A stretch of 64,000 nt of DNA from assembly GCA_023455425.1 (NCBI GenBank), contig JAEYCM010000015.1, positions 12,987-76,986 of the forward strand, in the 5' to 3' direction. A program made the position numbers and the translations under genes. Numbering within the stretch: position 1 is the stretch's first letter; each line of letters starts with the position of its first letter. Source of the stretch: Bacillota bacterium. GTDB taxonomy: Bacteria > Bacillota > Clostridia > Christensenellales > CAG-138. The notes under the pieces are model-generated. The model was given only the letters and a program-made list of their open reading frames with translations, was not told the origin of the DNA and ran no database searches. Positions 17,511 through 25,812 of this stretch are shown one piece after another.

Positions 17511-17535
17511 GCAGTGACGACCCTAAGAACCCCAA
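17476..17535. repeat. Modular hairpin repeat (island C)
   Basis: TTGGAGGCGCTGCCTCCAA followed by ACCTCCGC, the inverse orientation of the module at 59880-59910, and nearly identical to 46705-46730. It overlaps the 3' end of the acetyltransferase. Confidence 0.7.
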
Positions 17536-17575
17536 CAAGTTTTAGAAACAAAGTTCCATGCAGAAAGGGACACCC

Positions 17576-18874
17576 ATGCAACTGCCCCCCGAATTTGAAG
17601 CCCGCATGCAAGCACTTTTGGGCGAAGACTATCCCGCTTACCGTGCGGCGGTGGAACAGCCGCCCAGGCGTGGGCTGCGCGTAAACACGCTCAAAATCGG
17701 CGTGGAGGAGTTCGTCGGGAAGGCGGAGCTTCCGATCGAACCCACGGGGCTTGTGCCGGAGGGGTTTTTGCTGACGGAAGAACTCCCCCGTATCGGCGCG
17801 CATCCGCTGCACCGCGCGGGGCTTTTCTATATGCAGGAGCCCTCCGCCATGCGGGCGGCGGCGGCGCTTGCGCCAAAGCCGGGCATGCGCGTGCTGGATC
17901 TTTGCGCGGCGCCGGGCGGCAAGGCGGGGCAGCTTGCGGCATATTTACAAGGACGGGGTCTTTTGGTTGCAAACGAAGTCGTGCCGAACCGCGCTGTGGT
18001 GCTCACGGGGACATTGGAGCGGCTGGGGGTAAGGAACGCGCTTATCACCAGCATGCAGCCGGAATCCCTGTGCAGCATAATGAAAGGATATTTTGACGCG
18101 GTGCTGGTGGACGCCCCATGCAGCGGGGAAGGCATGTTCCGCAAGGAGCCGCAGGCGATATTGGATTGGTCGGTGGCGCATGTACAGGCCTGCGCGCTGC
18201 GCCAGGCGGGCATATTGGACGCGGCGGCAATCGCTTTGCGTCCCGGCGGCAGGCTTGCCTACTCCACCTGTACATTTTCTAAGGAAGAAAACGAGGATAC
18301 CGTGCGCGCGTTTGTTGCCCGGCATCCGGGATTTGCGCTGCTGCACGAGGAACGCCATTTTCCGCATACCGGCATAGGGGAAGGGCACTACATTGCGCTG
18401 CTGCAAAAAGAAGGAAGCGACGAATACCCCGACATTCCAACCATATCCGTCAAACTCTTATCCAAAGAAGCAAAGGCGGCATGGGAGGCATTTGTCGCGC
18501 AGACCATGACGGAATTACCCGAAGGCGTTCCGCTGCTGCTTTCAGACGGCAGGCTGATGCTGTTGCCACAAGAAACGCCCGCCCTTTATGACCGCCTGTT
18601 TTTGCGCGGTGCGGGCGTACATGCGGCGGATTATAAAAACGGGCGGTTCACGCCCGCGCATGCGTTGGCGCTTGCCTACCCGGCGGAGGCGTTCCGCTTA
18701 AAAATAGAATTGAACCAGGAAGAATTGGCGAGCTATTTCCTGGGAAATACGCTCAATATTCCAGAGGAAGGGACAGGCTTCGCTGTGGCGCTCGCACAGG
18801 GTTATCCGGTGGGTTGGGGCAAGGCGGTGCAGGGGGTCTTGAAAAATCATTTGCCCAAGGGGTTACGGGGCTAA
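17576..18874 (+). CDS. RsmF-like rRNA/tRNA cytosine-C5 methyltransferase (NOL1/NOP2/Sun family)
   Basis: SAM-dependent m5C methyltransferase. It has the SAM motif LDLCAAPGGKAGQLAAYL, the catalytic cysteine in DAPCSGEGMF and the second cysteine in YSTCTFSKEENE. A C-terminal extension of about 130 residues matches the RsmF type rather than RsmB. I prefer ATG 17576 because AAAGGGA lies upstream; an ATG at 17558 has no ribosome site. It begins a plus-strand run of RNA-related genes. Confidence 0.9.
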   Translation: MQLPPEFEARMQALLGEDYPAYRAAVEQPPRRGLRVNTLKIGVEEFVGKAELPIEPTGLVPEGFLLTEELPRIGAHPLHRAGLFYMQEPSAMRAAAALAPKPGMRVLDLCAAPGGKAGQLAAYLQGRGLLVANEVVPNRAVVLTGTLERLGVRNALITSMQPESLCSIMKGYFDAVLVDAPCSGEGMFRKEPQAILDWSVAHVQACALRQAGILDAAAIALRPGGRLAYSTCTFSKEENEDTVRAFVARHPGFALLHEERHFPHTGIGEGHYIALLQKEGSDEYPDIPTISVKLLSKEAKAAWEAFVAQTMTELPEGVPLLLSDGRLMLLPQETPALYDRLFLRGAGVHAADYKNGRFTPAHALALAYPAEAFRLKIELNQEELASYFLGNTLNIPEEGTGFAVALAQGYPVGWGKAVQGVLKNHLPKGLRG

Positions 18875-18910
18875 CTTGCAATCCGAACGTTGTTCGGGTA
18901 CACTAGTAAT

Positions 18911-19621
18911 ATGGAAAAACAACGGCGCATCCATTTGCGGCCGCGGCTTGCGGTTGCCGCAAGGTTGGTCGGCAGTGCGGATACGCTCGCGGATATCGGC
19001 TGCGACCATGGCCGCCTGAGCGTTTCGCTGCTGCAAACCAACGCGGCAGCCCGCATCATCGCTTCGGATATCAGCGCGGCTTCGGTTGAAAAGGCGCGCG
19101 CGCTTGCGCAGTATGTCGGCGTAGCGGACCGGATGGAAACGCGCTGTGCAGGCGGGCTTTCCGCTCTGAAGGAGAAGGAAGCGGACGTGCTTGCCATCTG
19201 CGGGATGGGCGGCATGCTGATCGCGCAGATATTATCGGAAGCGGCCACACCGCTCATGGGCGCAAGAAAAGCGGTGCTGCAGCCCATGCGGGGCATTGAG
19301 GAACTAAGAGCGTACCTGTATACTGCGGGCTATCGCGTGGCGGAGGATGTCATTGTCTACGACGCGGGGCGGTATTATCAGGTGTTTTCTGTTATTCCGG
19401 GGCAGGATGTGCCGCCGCCGGGCTGGCCGGAGGGGCTTTTCTCGCTAGGCCCGCGCGCCATGGGGGAAGACTTGTTCCTGCCGCTTGCTAAAAAAATGCT
19501 GGAGCAATTAGAAGTGCGCCTGCTTACCGCAAAAGGAACGCGCGGCGAGGCGGCGCTTCAAAGAACAGCGGAGGATATCCGGCGCGTGCTGCTGCTGAGG
19601 GAGAACGGATATGGAGCTTGA
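18911..19621 (+). CDS. trmK: tRNA (adenine22-N1)-methyltransferase
   Basis: Methylates A22 of certain tRNAs using SAM. The N-terminal Rossmann fold begins with LADIGCDHGRLSVSLL and includes ICGMGGMLIAQIL, both typical of TrmK; LQPMRGIEELRAYLY follows. 236 residues is the usual length. The ATG at 18911 is preferred over a TTG at 18890; neither has a strong ribosome site. It overlaps the Nif3-like gene by 11 bp, the common trmK-yqfO pair of Firmicutes. Confidence 0.92.
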   Translation: MEKQRRIHLRPRLAVAARLVGSADTLADIGCDHGRLSVSLLQTNAAARIIASDISAASVEKARALAQYVGVADRMETRCAGGLSALKEKEADVLAICGMGGMLIAQILSEAATPLMGARKAVLQPMRGIEELRAYLYTAGYRVAEDVIVYDAGRYYQVFSVIPGQDVPPPGWPEGLFSLGPRAMGEDLFLPLAKKMLEQLEVRLLTAKGTRGEAALQRTAEDIRRVLLLRENGYGA

Positions 19622-20414
19622 AGCGCTTTTGCCTGTTTTGGGGCGCATTGCGCCGCCGCAGCTTGCGGAGGAATGGGATAATGTAGGCCTGCTGATTGAA
19701 CCCGAAGCCTCAGAAATCACACGCATCCTCGTGGCGCTCGATTGTACCGTTGAGGTCGCAAAGGAAGCGCGGGAGATCGGCGCGCAATTGGTGCTCACGC
19801 ATCATCCGCTTTTCTTTAAGCCGGTGCGCCGCATTCTTCACAGCGATCCCGATACGGCCGCGGCATACGCGCTTGTACGAAACGGCATCGGCCTGTATGC
19901 CATGCATACGAATTTGGACTGCGCCATCGGCGGCGTGAACGATGCGCTCGCTTCGGCGCTGGGTTTGGCGGACGTCCGCCCGCTGCTGCTGCCGGAGCTG
20001 CCGCTGGGGGAAGAGACGCAGGGTCTGGGCCGCATCGGCATATTAAAGGAACAGACGACGCTTGGCGCGTTTGCGCGTCAGGTTGGAATAGACCTCGACG
20101 CCGCCGTACGTATGGGCGGGGAAAAGGACCGGCCAGTCCGGCGCGTTGCCGTTGTGGGCGGCAGCGGCGGGGACTATATAAAAGAGGCAAAGGCTGCAAA
20201 TGCCGACGTATTGGTAACCGGGGAAATCCGGCACCACCAGGCGCTCAAGGCGCTGTCGCTCGGTTTGGGAATCATTGAAGCCGGGCATTATGAAACGGAA
20301 TGCGTTGTATTGAGTCCCCTGATTACCGGTTTACAGGCGGCGCTCAACGAGATACAATATAAGGTGGACTTATTGTACGCGAAGTCCGGGCGCGCGCCGC
20401 TCGTGAAGCCATAG
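19611..20414 (+). CDS. Nif3-like dinuclear metal-center protein (YqfO family)
   Basis: 267 residues. Metal ligands are seen in VLTHHPLFF, MHTNLDCA and the C-terminal EAGHYETE, as in hexameric Nif3/GTP cyclohydrolase I type 2 family proteins. Physiological function is not established for the family. The canonical trmK-yqfO overlap (11 bp) is kept, implying co-translation. Confidence 0.92.
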   Translation: MELEALLPVLGRIAPPQLAEEWDNVGLLIEPEASEITRILVALDCTVEVAKEAREIGAQLVLTHHPLFFKPVRRILHSDPDTAAAYALVRNGIGLYAMHTNLDCAIGGVNDALASALGLADVRPLLLPELPLGEETQGLGRIGILKEQTTLGAFARQVGIDLDAAVRMGGEKDRPVRRVAVVGGSGGDYIKEAKAANADVLVTGEIRHHQALKALSLGLGIIEAGHYETECVVLSPLITGLQAALNEIQYKVDLLYAKSGRAPLVKP

Positions 20415-20444
20415 CGTCAATGAGCCTGTGAGGGAGGTTTTACC

Positions 20445-21170
20445 ATGGGAAAGCTGGATGCGCTTTGGGAATATCAGATACTGGAGCTCAAAAAAGAGGC
20501 GGTGGAGCGGGAAACGCTCAATACGCCCGCGCGCGCAAAGCTCAACAGGCTGCACGGTTTTTTGACGGAGCAGCAGAACGCGATATCGAAAACCCAGAAG
20601 GAGATCACGAACCGTCAGGCGTCGCTTGATAAAATGCAGGAGCAGATGGAGAAGCTTCTTAACCGCGTGGAACTCGAGCGCTCCGAATTTGACGAGATGC
20701 AGCGGGACGAGGAAGTGACGGCGGAGGAAATGACCGAATGCCGCCAAAACCATGAAAAGCTCCTCGAAGAACTCACAGCCATGCGCCGTGACGTCAGCGA
20801 TCTTGTCAAGTGGCTGGAAAACGCGCTCAAGGACTACAAGGAGACGCGTTCCAAAGCAGGCAAAGCTAAGAAGGAGTACGACCAGCTCTTAGAAGTGACG
20901 GAGCAGGAATATAAGGAAAGCGAGTCGACCCGCGCGGCCGCCGCTTCGGCTGCTGCGGCGCAGGCCGCAAATGTGGACCCGCAGATTCTGGAGCGGTATA
21001 AACGCGTCAAACGCAACCACGCCGTACCTATGGCCAAGGTGGAAAACAACCAGTGCGGCGGGTGCAATATGTCTTTACCCATGGTGGTTGTCAAACGTGT
21101 GATGAACAGCGACAGCATTGTGGAATGCGACAACTGCGGCCGCATCCTGTATGCGGGAGAAAACCAGTAA
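20445..21170 (+). CDS. Coiled-coil protein with C-terminal C4 zinc ribbon
   Basis: 241 residues. About 190 residues of charged, heptad-like helical sequence are followed by a zinc ribbon CGGCNMSLP-x13-CDNCGRILY. The layout matches the C4-type zinc-ribbon family (HP0958/CT398-like), whose members bind nucleic acid or act in flagellar and secretion roles elsewhere; here the role is unknown. A good GGGAGG site precedes the ATG. It follows the Nif3 gene and precedes rnpB, a neighbourhood often seen in Clostridia. Confidence 0.85.
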   Translation: MGKLDALWEYQILELKKEAVERETLNTPARAKLNRLHGFLTEQQNAISKTQKEITNRQASLDKMQEQMEKLLNRVELERSEFDEMQRDEEVTAEEMTECRQNHEKLLEELTAMRRDVSDLVKWLENALKDYKETRSKAGKAKKEYDQLLEVTEQEYKESESTRAAAASAAAAQAANVDPQILERYKRVKRNHAVPMAKVENNQCGGCNMSLPMVVVKRVMNSDSIVECDNCGRILYAGENQ

Positions 21171-21183
21171 CAAAATATTTGTA

Positions 21184-21526
21184 TTGCGAGTAAGACAGGT
21201 GACCGCGTCCGACATGTGCGGATGAGGAAAGTCCGAGCACCGCAGGGCAAGGTGCCGGGTAATACCCGGTGGAGGCGACTCCAAGGAAAGTGCAACAGAA
21301 AGAAACCGCCCGCGCTATGCGCGGGTAAGGATGGAAAGGCGAGGTAAGAGCTCACCAGCGGCATGGCGACTTGTCCGCTCTGTAAACCCCACCCGGTGCA
21401 AGATTGGAATGGGAGCATATAATGGCTGCCCGCCACGCTCCCCGTAATCGCTGGAGCTTGCAGGCAACTGTAAGCCAAGATAGATGGTCATCCTTAGACA
21501 GAACTCGGCTTATGGCTTGCTCGCAA
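21184..21526 (+). ncRNA. rnpB: RNase P RNA, bacterial type A
   Basis: The catalytic RNA of RNase P. Conserved segments are GAGGAAAGTCCG near 21223, GTGCAACAGAAAG near 21290, AGGTAAGAGCTCACC near 21341, the CCCACCCGGTGCAAG region and the 3' ACAGAACTCGGCTTA. The 5' TTGCGAG (21184) pairs with 3' CTCGCAA (ending 21526), defining the ends. P13/P14-type hairpins mark type A. A T-rich tract follows. Confidence 0.96.
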
Positions 21527-21557
21527 TCGTTTTTGTTTTCTAAGAAAGAAGGTTGTT

Positions 21558-22085
21558 ATGGAATTCTACGATGTACTCAATACCCGGCGAAGCGTACGCG
21601 CGTATAAGGAAACGCCCATTGAGGATGCGGCGCTCAACAGGATTCTCGAGGCGGGGCGCAGCGCGCCTTCCTGGATGAACCGGCAGTGCCGCCGTTTTGT
21701 GGTGGTACGGAAGCCGGATGTGCGGAAGATGCTTGGCGAAATGGTGGACAACCCTAACCGCGAATGCTTTGAAAAAGCGCCCTGCGTCATTGCCGTATGC
21801 GCCGATCCTTCGGATAGCGGCGTCACGGGCGGCAAGGAATATTATATGGCGGATTGCGCGGTTGCTATGGAGCATATCATACTTGCCGCCGCCAATGAAG
21901 GCCTTGCCACCTGCTGGGTGGGTACGTTTGCGGAATACCCCGTGCGCAATGTGCTGCAGCTTCCCAAGGAGATCAAGATTGTGGGCCTTACCCCGCTTGG
22001 CTATGCGGATGAAGAGCCCGCGCCCACCCCGCGCAAGCCGCTTGAGGAAATTGTGCACTACGATACCTGGCGGCAGGGCGGCTGA
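21558..22085 (+). CDS. Nitroreductase-family flavoprotein
   Basis: 175 residues, probably FMN-binding and NAD(P)H-dependent. It begins with the family pattern FYDVLNTRRSVRAY and has SAPSWMNRQ, DCAVAMEHIILAAANEGLATCWVG and a closing TPLGYADE block. Substrate is unknown. A ribosome site (AGAAGG) precedes the ATG, and a strong terminator follows. Confidence 0.92.
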   Translation: MEFYDVLNTRRSVRAYKETPIEDAALNRILEAGRSAPSWMNRQCRRFVVVRKPDVRKMLGEMVDNPNRECFEKAPCVIAVCADPSDSGVTGGKEYYMADCAVAMEHIILAAANEGLATCWVGTFAEYPVRNVLQLPKEIKIVGLTPLGYADEEPAPTPRKPLEEIVHYDTWRQGG

Positions 22086-22104
22086 ATCGGAATTGTCCGA
22101 AAGT

Positions 22105-22131
22105 AAAAAGAGTCGAGAGACTCTTTTTTTT
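22105..22131 (+). terminator. Terminator of the nitroreductase gene
   Basis: AAAAAGAGTC / GACTCTTTTT stem with GAGA loop and a run of eight T. Confidence 0.9.
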
Positions 22132-22257
22132 GTGCTGTGTTTCACCGTTTGCCCGGTTGTTTATGCTATAAAAAACGGTATTGCAAAATCTGTATGTTAC
22201 GGGAAAATCGTCATATGCCCAACTTACGATCAATGCTGGAAATGCTAGGAGGACTGT

Positions 22258-22893
22258 ATGAAAATCGCGGTAATCGGAGCAACGGGCAAGCAGGGAAGGC
22301 TGCTGGTCAAGGAGGCACTGCGGCGCGGGCATATTGTGACCGCCATCGTGCGCAACGCTTCTAAATTGGAAGAACCCAATGTACGCGTCATTGAAAAGGA
22401 TATTTTAAGCCTTTCCTATGCGGATTTGCAGGATCAGGACGCAATCCTTGACGCGTTTGGCGTATGGGCGCCCGAAGAATTGCCCTTGTATCAAACGACG
22501 TTAGAGCACCTTTCCAATTTATTGAGCGGCAAACCCAACCGGTTGCTGGTGGTGGGTGGAGCGGGGAGCCTGTATGCGGATGAAACGCGCGCGCTCCGCG
22601 TTGTGGAAACGCCCGGCTTCCCGGAAGATTGGAAGCCAATGGCCTTGAGTATGATGGCGGCGTTTGAAGCGCTCAAGCAGCGCGGCGACGTGAATTGGAC
22701 GTTTGTCAGCCCTCCTGCAATTTTTGACGCGGATGGAGAGCGGACGGGCCGCTATCGCCTTGGCGGCGACGTGCTGCTTATAAACAGCGCGGGAAAAAGC
22801 GAGATCAGCTATGCGGATTATGCAATCGCCATGCTGGACGAAGCGGAAAATGGGCGGCATATCAAACAACGTATTACAGTGGTATCGGCGTAG
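22258..22893 (+). CDS. NAD(P)-binding NmrA/atypical SDR-family protein
   Basis: 211 residues. The N-terminal nucleotide motif GATGKQGRLLVKEALRRGH is followed by LLVVGGAGSLYADE and a C-terminal SEISYADYAIAMLDE, as in YwnB/YesF-like proteins. It probably binds NADPH; function is unknown. CTAGGAGGACTGT gives a strong ribosome site. It is followed by the non-coding region with the candidate small RNA. Confidence 0.88.
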   Translation: MKIAVIGATGKQGRLLVKEALRRGHIVTAIVRNASKLEEPNVRVIEKDILSLSYADLQDQDAILDAFGVWAPEELPLYQTTLEHLSNLLSGKPNRLLVVGGAGSLYADETRALRVVETPGFPEDWKPMALSMMAAFEALKQRGDVNWTFVSPPAIFDADGERTGRYRLGGDVLLINSAGKSEISYADYAIAMLDEAENGRHIKQRITVVSA

Positions 22894-23041
22894 GTCACGA
22901 AACTTTTTGCAACAAAAGGACGAATGGTAACAAACAATCCTTCATTTGGGAGGCTCGCGGACAAACTTTTATCAGAAAAGCTTATTGAAAACGTAATGGT
23001 TTTGTGATGAATGCACCCGATCCATTTGGTATACTAAAGTT

Positions 23042-23117
23042 GCAAATGAGAGTTGTGTAACACCCCGATCGTGTGAAGCAACAATAAGAGCCTCCTTCAC
23101 CGGAGGCTCTTTTTTTT
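23042..23117 (+). ncRNA. Candidate orphan small RNA
   Basis: An extended -10 (TGG + TATACT, 23027-23035) lies seven bases before the presumed start. About 45 nt follow in which GTTGC and GCAAC can close a stem with an inner ACAC/GTGT hairpin, then a strong terminator. There is no open reading frame with a ribosome site. It matches no RNA family that I recognise. Confidence 0.45.
23087..23117 (+). terminator. Terminator of the candidate small RNA
   Basis: AGAGCCTCC / GGAGGCTCT stem, loop TTCACC, then eight T. Confidence 0.9.
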
Positions 23118-23121
23118 ATGT

Positions 23122-23289
23122 CACGGATATGCCATGGCATATCCGTGAGACTGCTGCTCATTCGCACAAATGCTTTGCATTTGTGCGAGACTGCCGCGGC
23201 AGAATTTTCCGCAGCCAGCCTGCGTCCCGTGGACGCGGTCGGCGGCTGCGATAGGTGTCCAATCTGACGCGCAGGTCGTCAGATTGGAC
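23122..23289. repeat. Array of perfect hairpins
   Basis: Four inverted repeats within 170 bp: 23122-23147 (26-bp perfect palindrome), 23162-23188 (12-bp arms), 23211-23250 (GCAGCC..GGCTGC enclosing GCGTCC/GGACGC), and 23257-23289 (GTCCAATCTGAC arms). The linker GAGACTGC follows the first two. The hairpin sequences are unrelated to each other. Confidence 0.75.
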
Positions 23290-23321
23290 GGATTTATATG
23301 GATGCTCCTCAGTTTTACGTA

Positions 23322-23345
23322 AACAGGGCGGCGGAGCGCCCTGTT
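23322..23345. terminator. Hairpin after alaX
   Basis: AACAGGGCG / CGCCCTGTT stem just downstream of the alaX stop on the minus strand. The T-tract is short on that side, so terminator function is only likely. Confidence 0.45.
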
Positions 23346-23353
23346 ATGTTAAT

Positions 23354-24559
23354 TTATTTTTTCAATCTTTGCCCCAGGTAACGTTCCAACCCCTCGATCG
23401 CGTTCCGGGCCGCGGGCGTATCCTTGGCGCTGCCCTGTGCAAGCGTGCCGCGCCCGCCGCCGCGTCCGGAAAGCGCGGTGTTCACGGCCTGGGCAAGCTC
23501 GCCCATATCCAGCCCCACGTTCGCGTTACTGGCAAGCACGTACTGCAGTTGCTCATGTTCCGCCGCAAGCAGCAATGCGAGCATACCTGGTTCTTCGCAC
23601 AGCTTCAGGGCCAGCGGGCGAAGCTGTGCGCCCGGCAGTTCCGTAATGAGGCGCACGGTCAGCCTGCGTTTGCCGATAACGGCGGCGCTTTTTACTAGCT
23701 CGTCCGCAAGGTAGCCGGAAACCTTCGCATAAAGCGCCTTATTCTCCCGCTTTACATTCGCGGCCTCCTGCTGCAGCTTATTTAACGCTTCGGGCGCATC
23801 CTCCGGCTTGCAGGAAAAGCTGCGCGCAAACGCGTCCACGATTCGGTGCTGCGCCTGCGCATGAGCAAGCGCACGCGCGCCGCAGGCAAATGTCAGCCGC
23901 GCGCCGCCCTTGTAGTGTTCGTGTGCCATGACCTTGACGAGGCCGATTTCGCCTGTCGCCTTTACATGCGTACCGCAGCAGGTGCAGCTGTCCCCGCCCG
24001 GCATGGCCACGATGCGCACCGTGCCTGTAAGCCCAGCCGCTGCCTTGCGCAGCTGCATATTATTGAGCTCTTCCGCCTCGACGTATGTAAGCGTCACAGG
24101 CAGGTTCGCGCAGACGAGCTCGTTGGTGCGCCGCTCCAGCTGTTCCACTTCCTCATGGGTGAGGGGCTTGTTGAGATCGACGGTGCAGTAGGATGCCGCC
24201 ATATGGAAGCCCACGTTGACCGCTCCAAATAGTTCCTTGGCGGCATATGAAAGAATATGCTCGCCCGAATGCTGCTGCATGTGGTCGAACCGCCGAGGCC
24301 AATGGATACAAGCTTCCACCGTGCTGCCCACGGCGATGGGTTCCGCGGTGCGGTGCAGCACGCGCTCCCCGTCTTCGACAACGTCCGTCACGGCAACGCC
24401 GCCGATCATCCCCGTATCGTGGGGCTGGCCGCCGCCGGTTGGGAATAGCACGCTCTGATCGAGTTCCACGTCAAATCCGCCTTCGGTTGGGGTGCAGGCG
24501 ATCACCTGCGCCTGGATGGAGGTAAGATAACTATCGTTCAAATACAGCTTTTGCGTCAT
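23354..24559 (-). CDS. Alanyl-tRNA editing protein AlaX-L
   Basis: 401 residues. It removes serine (or glycine) from mischarged tRNA-Ala. It shows the AlaRS editing-domain zinc motifs HMQQHSGEHILS and CTCCGTHV, with FPTGGGQPHDTG at the start of the domain. A C-terminal DHHA1-like region ends in the glycine-rich SGRGGGRGTLAQGSA block, marking the long AlaX type. AAAGGAG lies before the ATG. It is 31 bp upstream of the AEC carrier gene on the same strand. Confidence 0.93.
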   Translation of the reverse strand: MTQKLYLNDSYLTSIQAQVIACTPTEGGFDVELDQSVLFPTGGGQPHDTGMIGGVAVTDVVEDGERVLHRTAEPIAVGSTVEACIHWPRRFDHMQQHSGEHILSYAAKELFGAVNVGFHMAASYCTVDLNKPLTHEEVEQLERRTNELVCANLPVTLTYVEAEELNNMQLRKAAAGLTGTVRIVAMPGGDSCTCCGTHVKATGEIGLVKVMAHEHYKGGARLTFACGARALAHAQAQHRIVDAFARSFSCKPEDAPEALNKLQQEAANVKRENKALYAKVSGYLADELVKSAAVIGKRRLTVRLITELPGAQLRPLALKLCEEPGMLALLLAAEHEQLQYVLASNANVGLDMGELAQAVNTALSGRGGGRGTLAQGSAKDTPAARNAIEGLERYLGQRLKK

Positions 24560-24590
24560 GTGTTTCTCCTTTGCGGTTTCCTGTTTTAAC

Positions 24591-25541
24591 TCAGATCAGC
24601 CCCAGCGAGCGGAAGATGAAGATCCACAGCAATATGCTTGCCACGGAAAATGCGGAGGTAAACACCACGATTTCGCTGGCAAGCTGCCCGTCTCCTTTCA
24701 TGGCGCAGGCCATGGGGTAGCTGCCTACCGCCGTTGGCGGCGTAAATAGCATCATCAAAGCAAACAATCGCTGATCCCGGAACCCCAACAATATGCCAAG
24801 CGACAGCCAGAAAAGCGGCACAAACACCAGTCTTGATAGCGTTGCCACGATCAGCGTGCGCCGGTTTTTTGCGGCGGAAGCAAATGTGAAGGATGCGCCC
24901 AACAAAAAGAAGGAAATGGGCGTGGCGCAATCCGAAAGCGCCCATGCGGCCTTTTGTACCGGCGCTGGCAAGGCGACACCGCTTACGTTGCAAAGCAGCC
25001 CTGCCGCGATAGCGAGTATCAACGGATTGGTGATGATGCTTTTGAGTATCTCCTTCCAGTCCGGTTTGCAGCCTTCGAACAGCTTTAGCGAAAGCACGCC
25101 GAGCACGTTAAACAGCGGGATTACAAAGGAGACCATTACTGTCACGATCATGATGTTCCCTTCCCCGTAAAGGGAAAGCGCCACAGGGATGCCGAACAGC
25201 GCCATGTTGGAGCGGAAAATGCCCTGTATCAGCACGCCCCTGCGCGAATTTTCCGTCTCCAGGCGTGGGACGATGAGGTATAACAGCAGAAACGTCAATA
25301 TGGTCCCCGTCACCCCAAATCCTATGAGGGAAAGCATGTCCGGTGAAAAAGCCGTGCTTAAGTCGCTCTCGAACATGTTGCGAAATAGCAAAAGCGGCAA
25401 CAACAGCCGGAACACCAGCTTGTTTGTAACCTGTACCCACGCGGTGGTAAGCCCAATCGCGCGACGTAGGGCGTAGCCCGCCGCCATCATCAAAAACAGG
25501 GGAAGAACGATGTTCAGGGAAAGGAGGAAACTTTCGCGCAT
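24591..25541 (-). CDS. AEC-family transporter (auxin efflux carrier-like permease)
   Basis: 316 residues and about ten membrane segments, with the paired five-helix layout of AEC carriers. Characteristic pieces are GYALRRAIGLT near the N-terminus and TPISFFLLGASF before the second half. Substrates of bacterial members are malate, malonate or other small anions; this one cannot be assigned. I chose the ATG at 25541, which has GAAGGT upstream; the frame extends to 25637 without a better site. Confidence 0.88.
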   Translation of the reverse strand: MRESFLLSLNIVLPLFLMMAAGYALRRAIGLTTAWVQVTNKLVFRLLLPLLLFRNMFESDLSTAFSPDMLSLIGFGVTGTILTFLLLYLIVPRLETENSRRGVLIQGIFRSNMALFGIPVALSLYGEGNIMIVTVMVSFVIPLFNVLGVLSLKLFEGCKPDWKEILKSIITNPLILAIAAGLLCNVSGVALPAPVQKAAWALSDCATPISFFLLGASFTFASAAKNRRTLIVATLSRLVFVPLFWLSLGILLGFRDQRLFALMMLFTPPTAVGSYPMACAMKGDGQLASEIVVFTSAFSVASILLWIFIFRSLGLI

Positions 25542-25713
25542 ATCTACCTTCTTCATGTAAGCCGGCGATAATCCGGGGGATTTCATCGGGCTTTTTGCGG
25601 ACCGGCTGTGACAAGAATTTTTAAACAAAGCAAGCAACCGACATCACAACCCAGTATACCACATTCTTCAGACCCGTCACTCGGGATTTGCGTATATATA
25701 AAAGGGAAAGGGC

Positions 25714-25742
25714 TTGCAACTCATAGGGCTTTGGGGTATCGT
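25714..25742 (+). promoter_or_regulatory. Possible promoter of the nucleotidyltransferase gene
   Basis: TTGCAA (25714-25719), 17 bp, TATCGT (25737-25742), 70 bp before the ATG. Confidence 0.45.
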
Positions 25743-25812
25743 AATATTTGCGGTCAAAACGGAATGCCGCAGTGCCGCCGGGCCTATTAAAAAGTGGGAG
25801 GGATTCAAAGGC

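Noticed and set aside
18883..18897. Palindrome CCGAAC-GTT-GTTCGG before trmK, resembling a LexA box
   Set aside because: The Gram-positive SOS box needs four bases between GAAC and GTTC; here there are three, and the neighbours are not repair genes.
23122..23289. Hairpin array considered as a CRISPR array
   Set aside because: The palindromes are unrelated in sequence, there is no repeated unit with spacers, and no cas genes are near.
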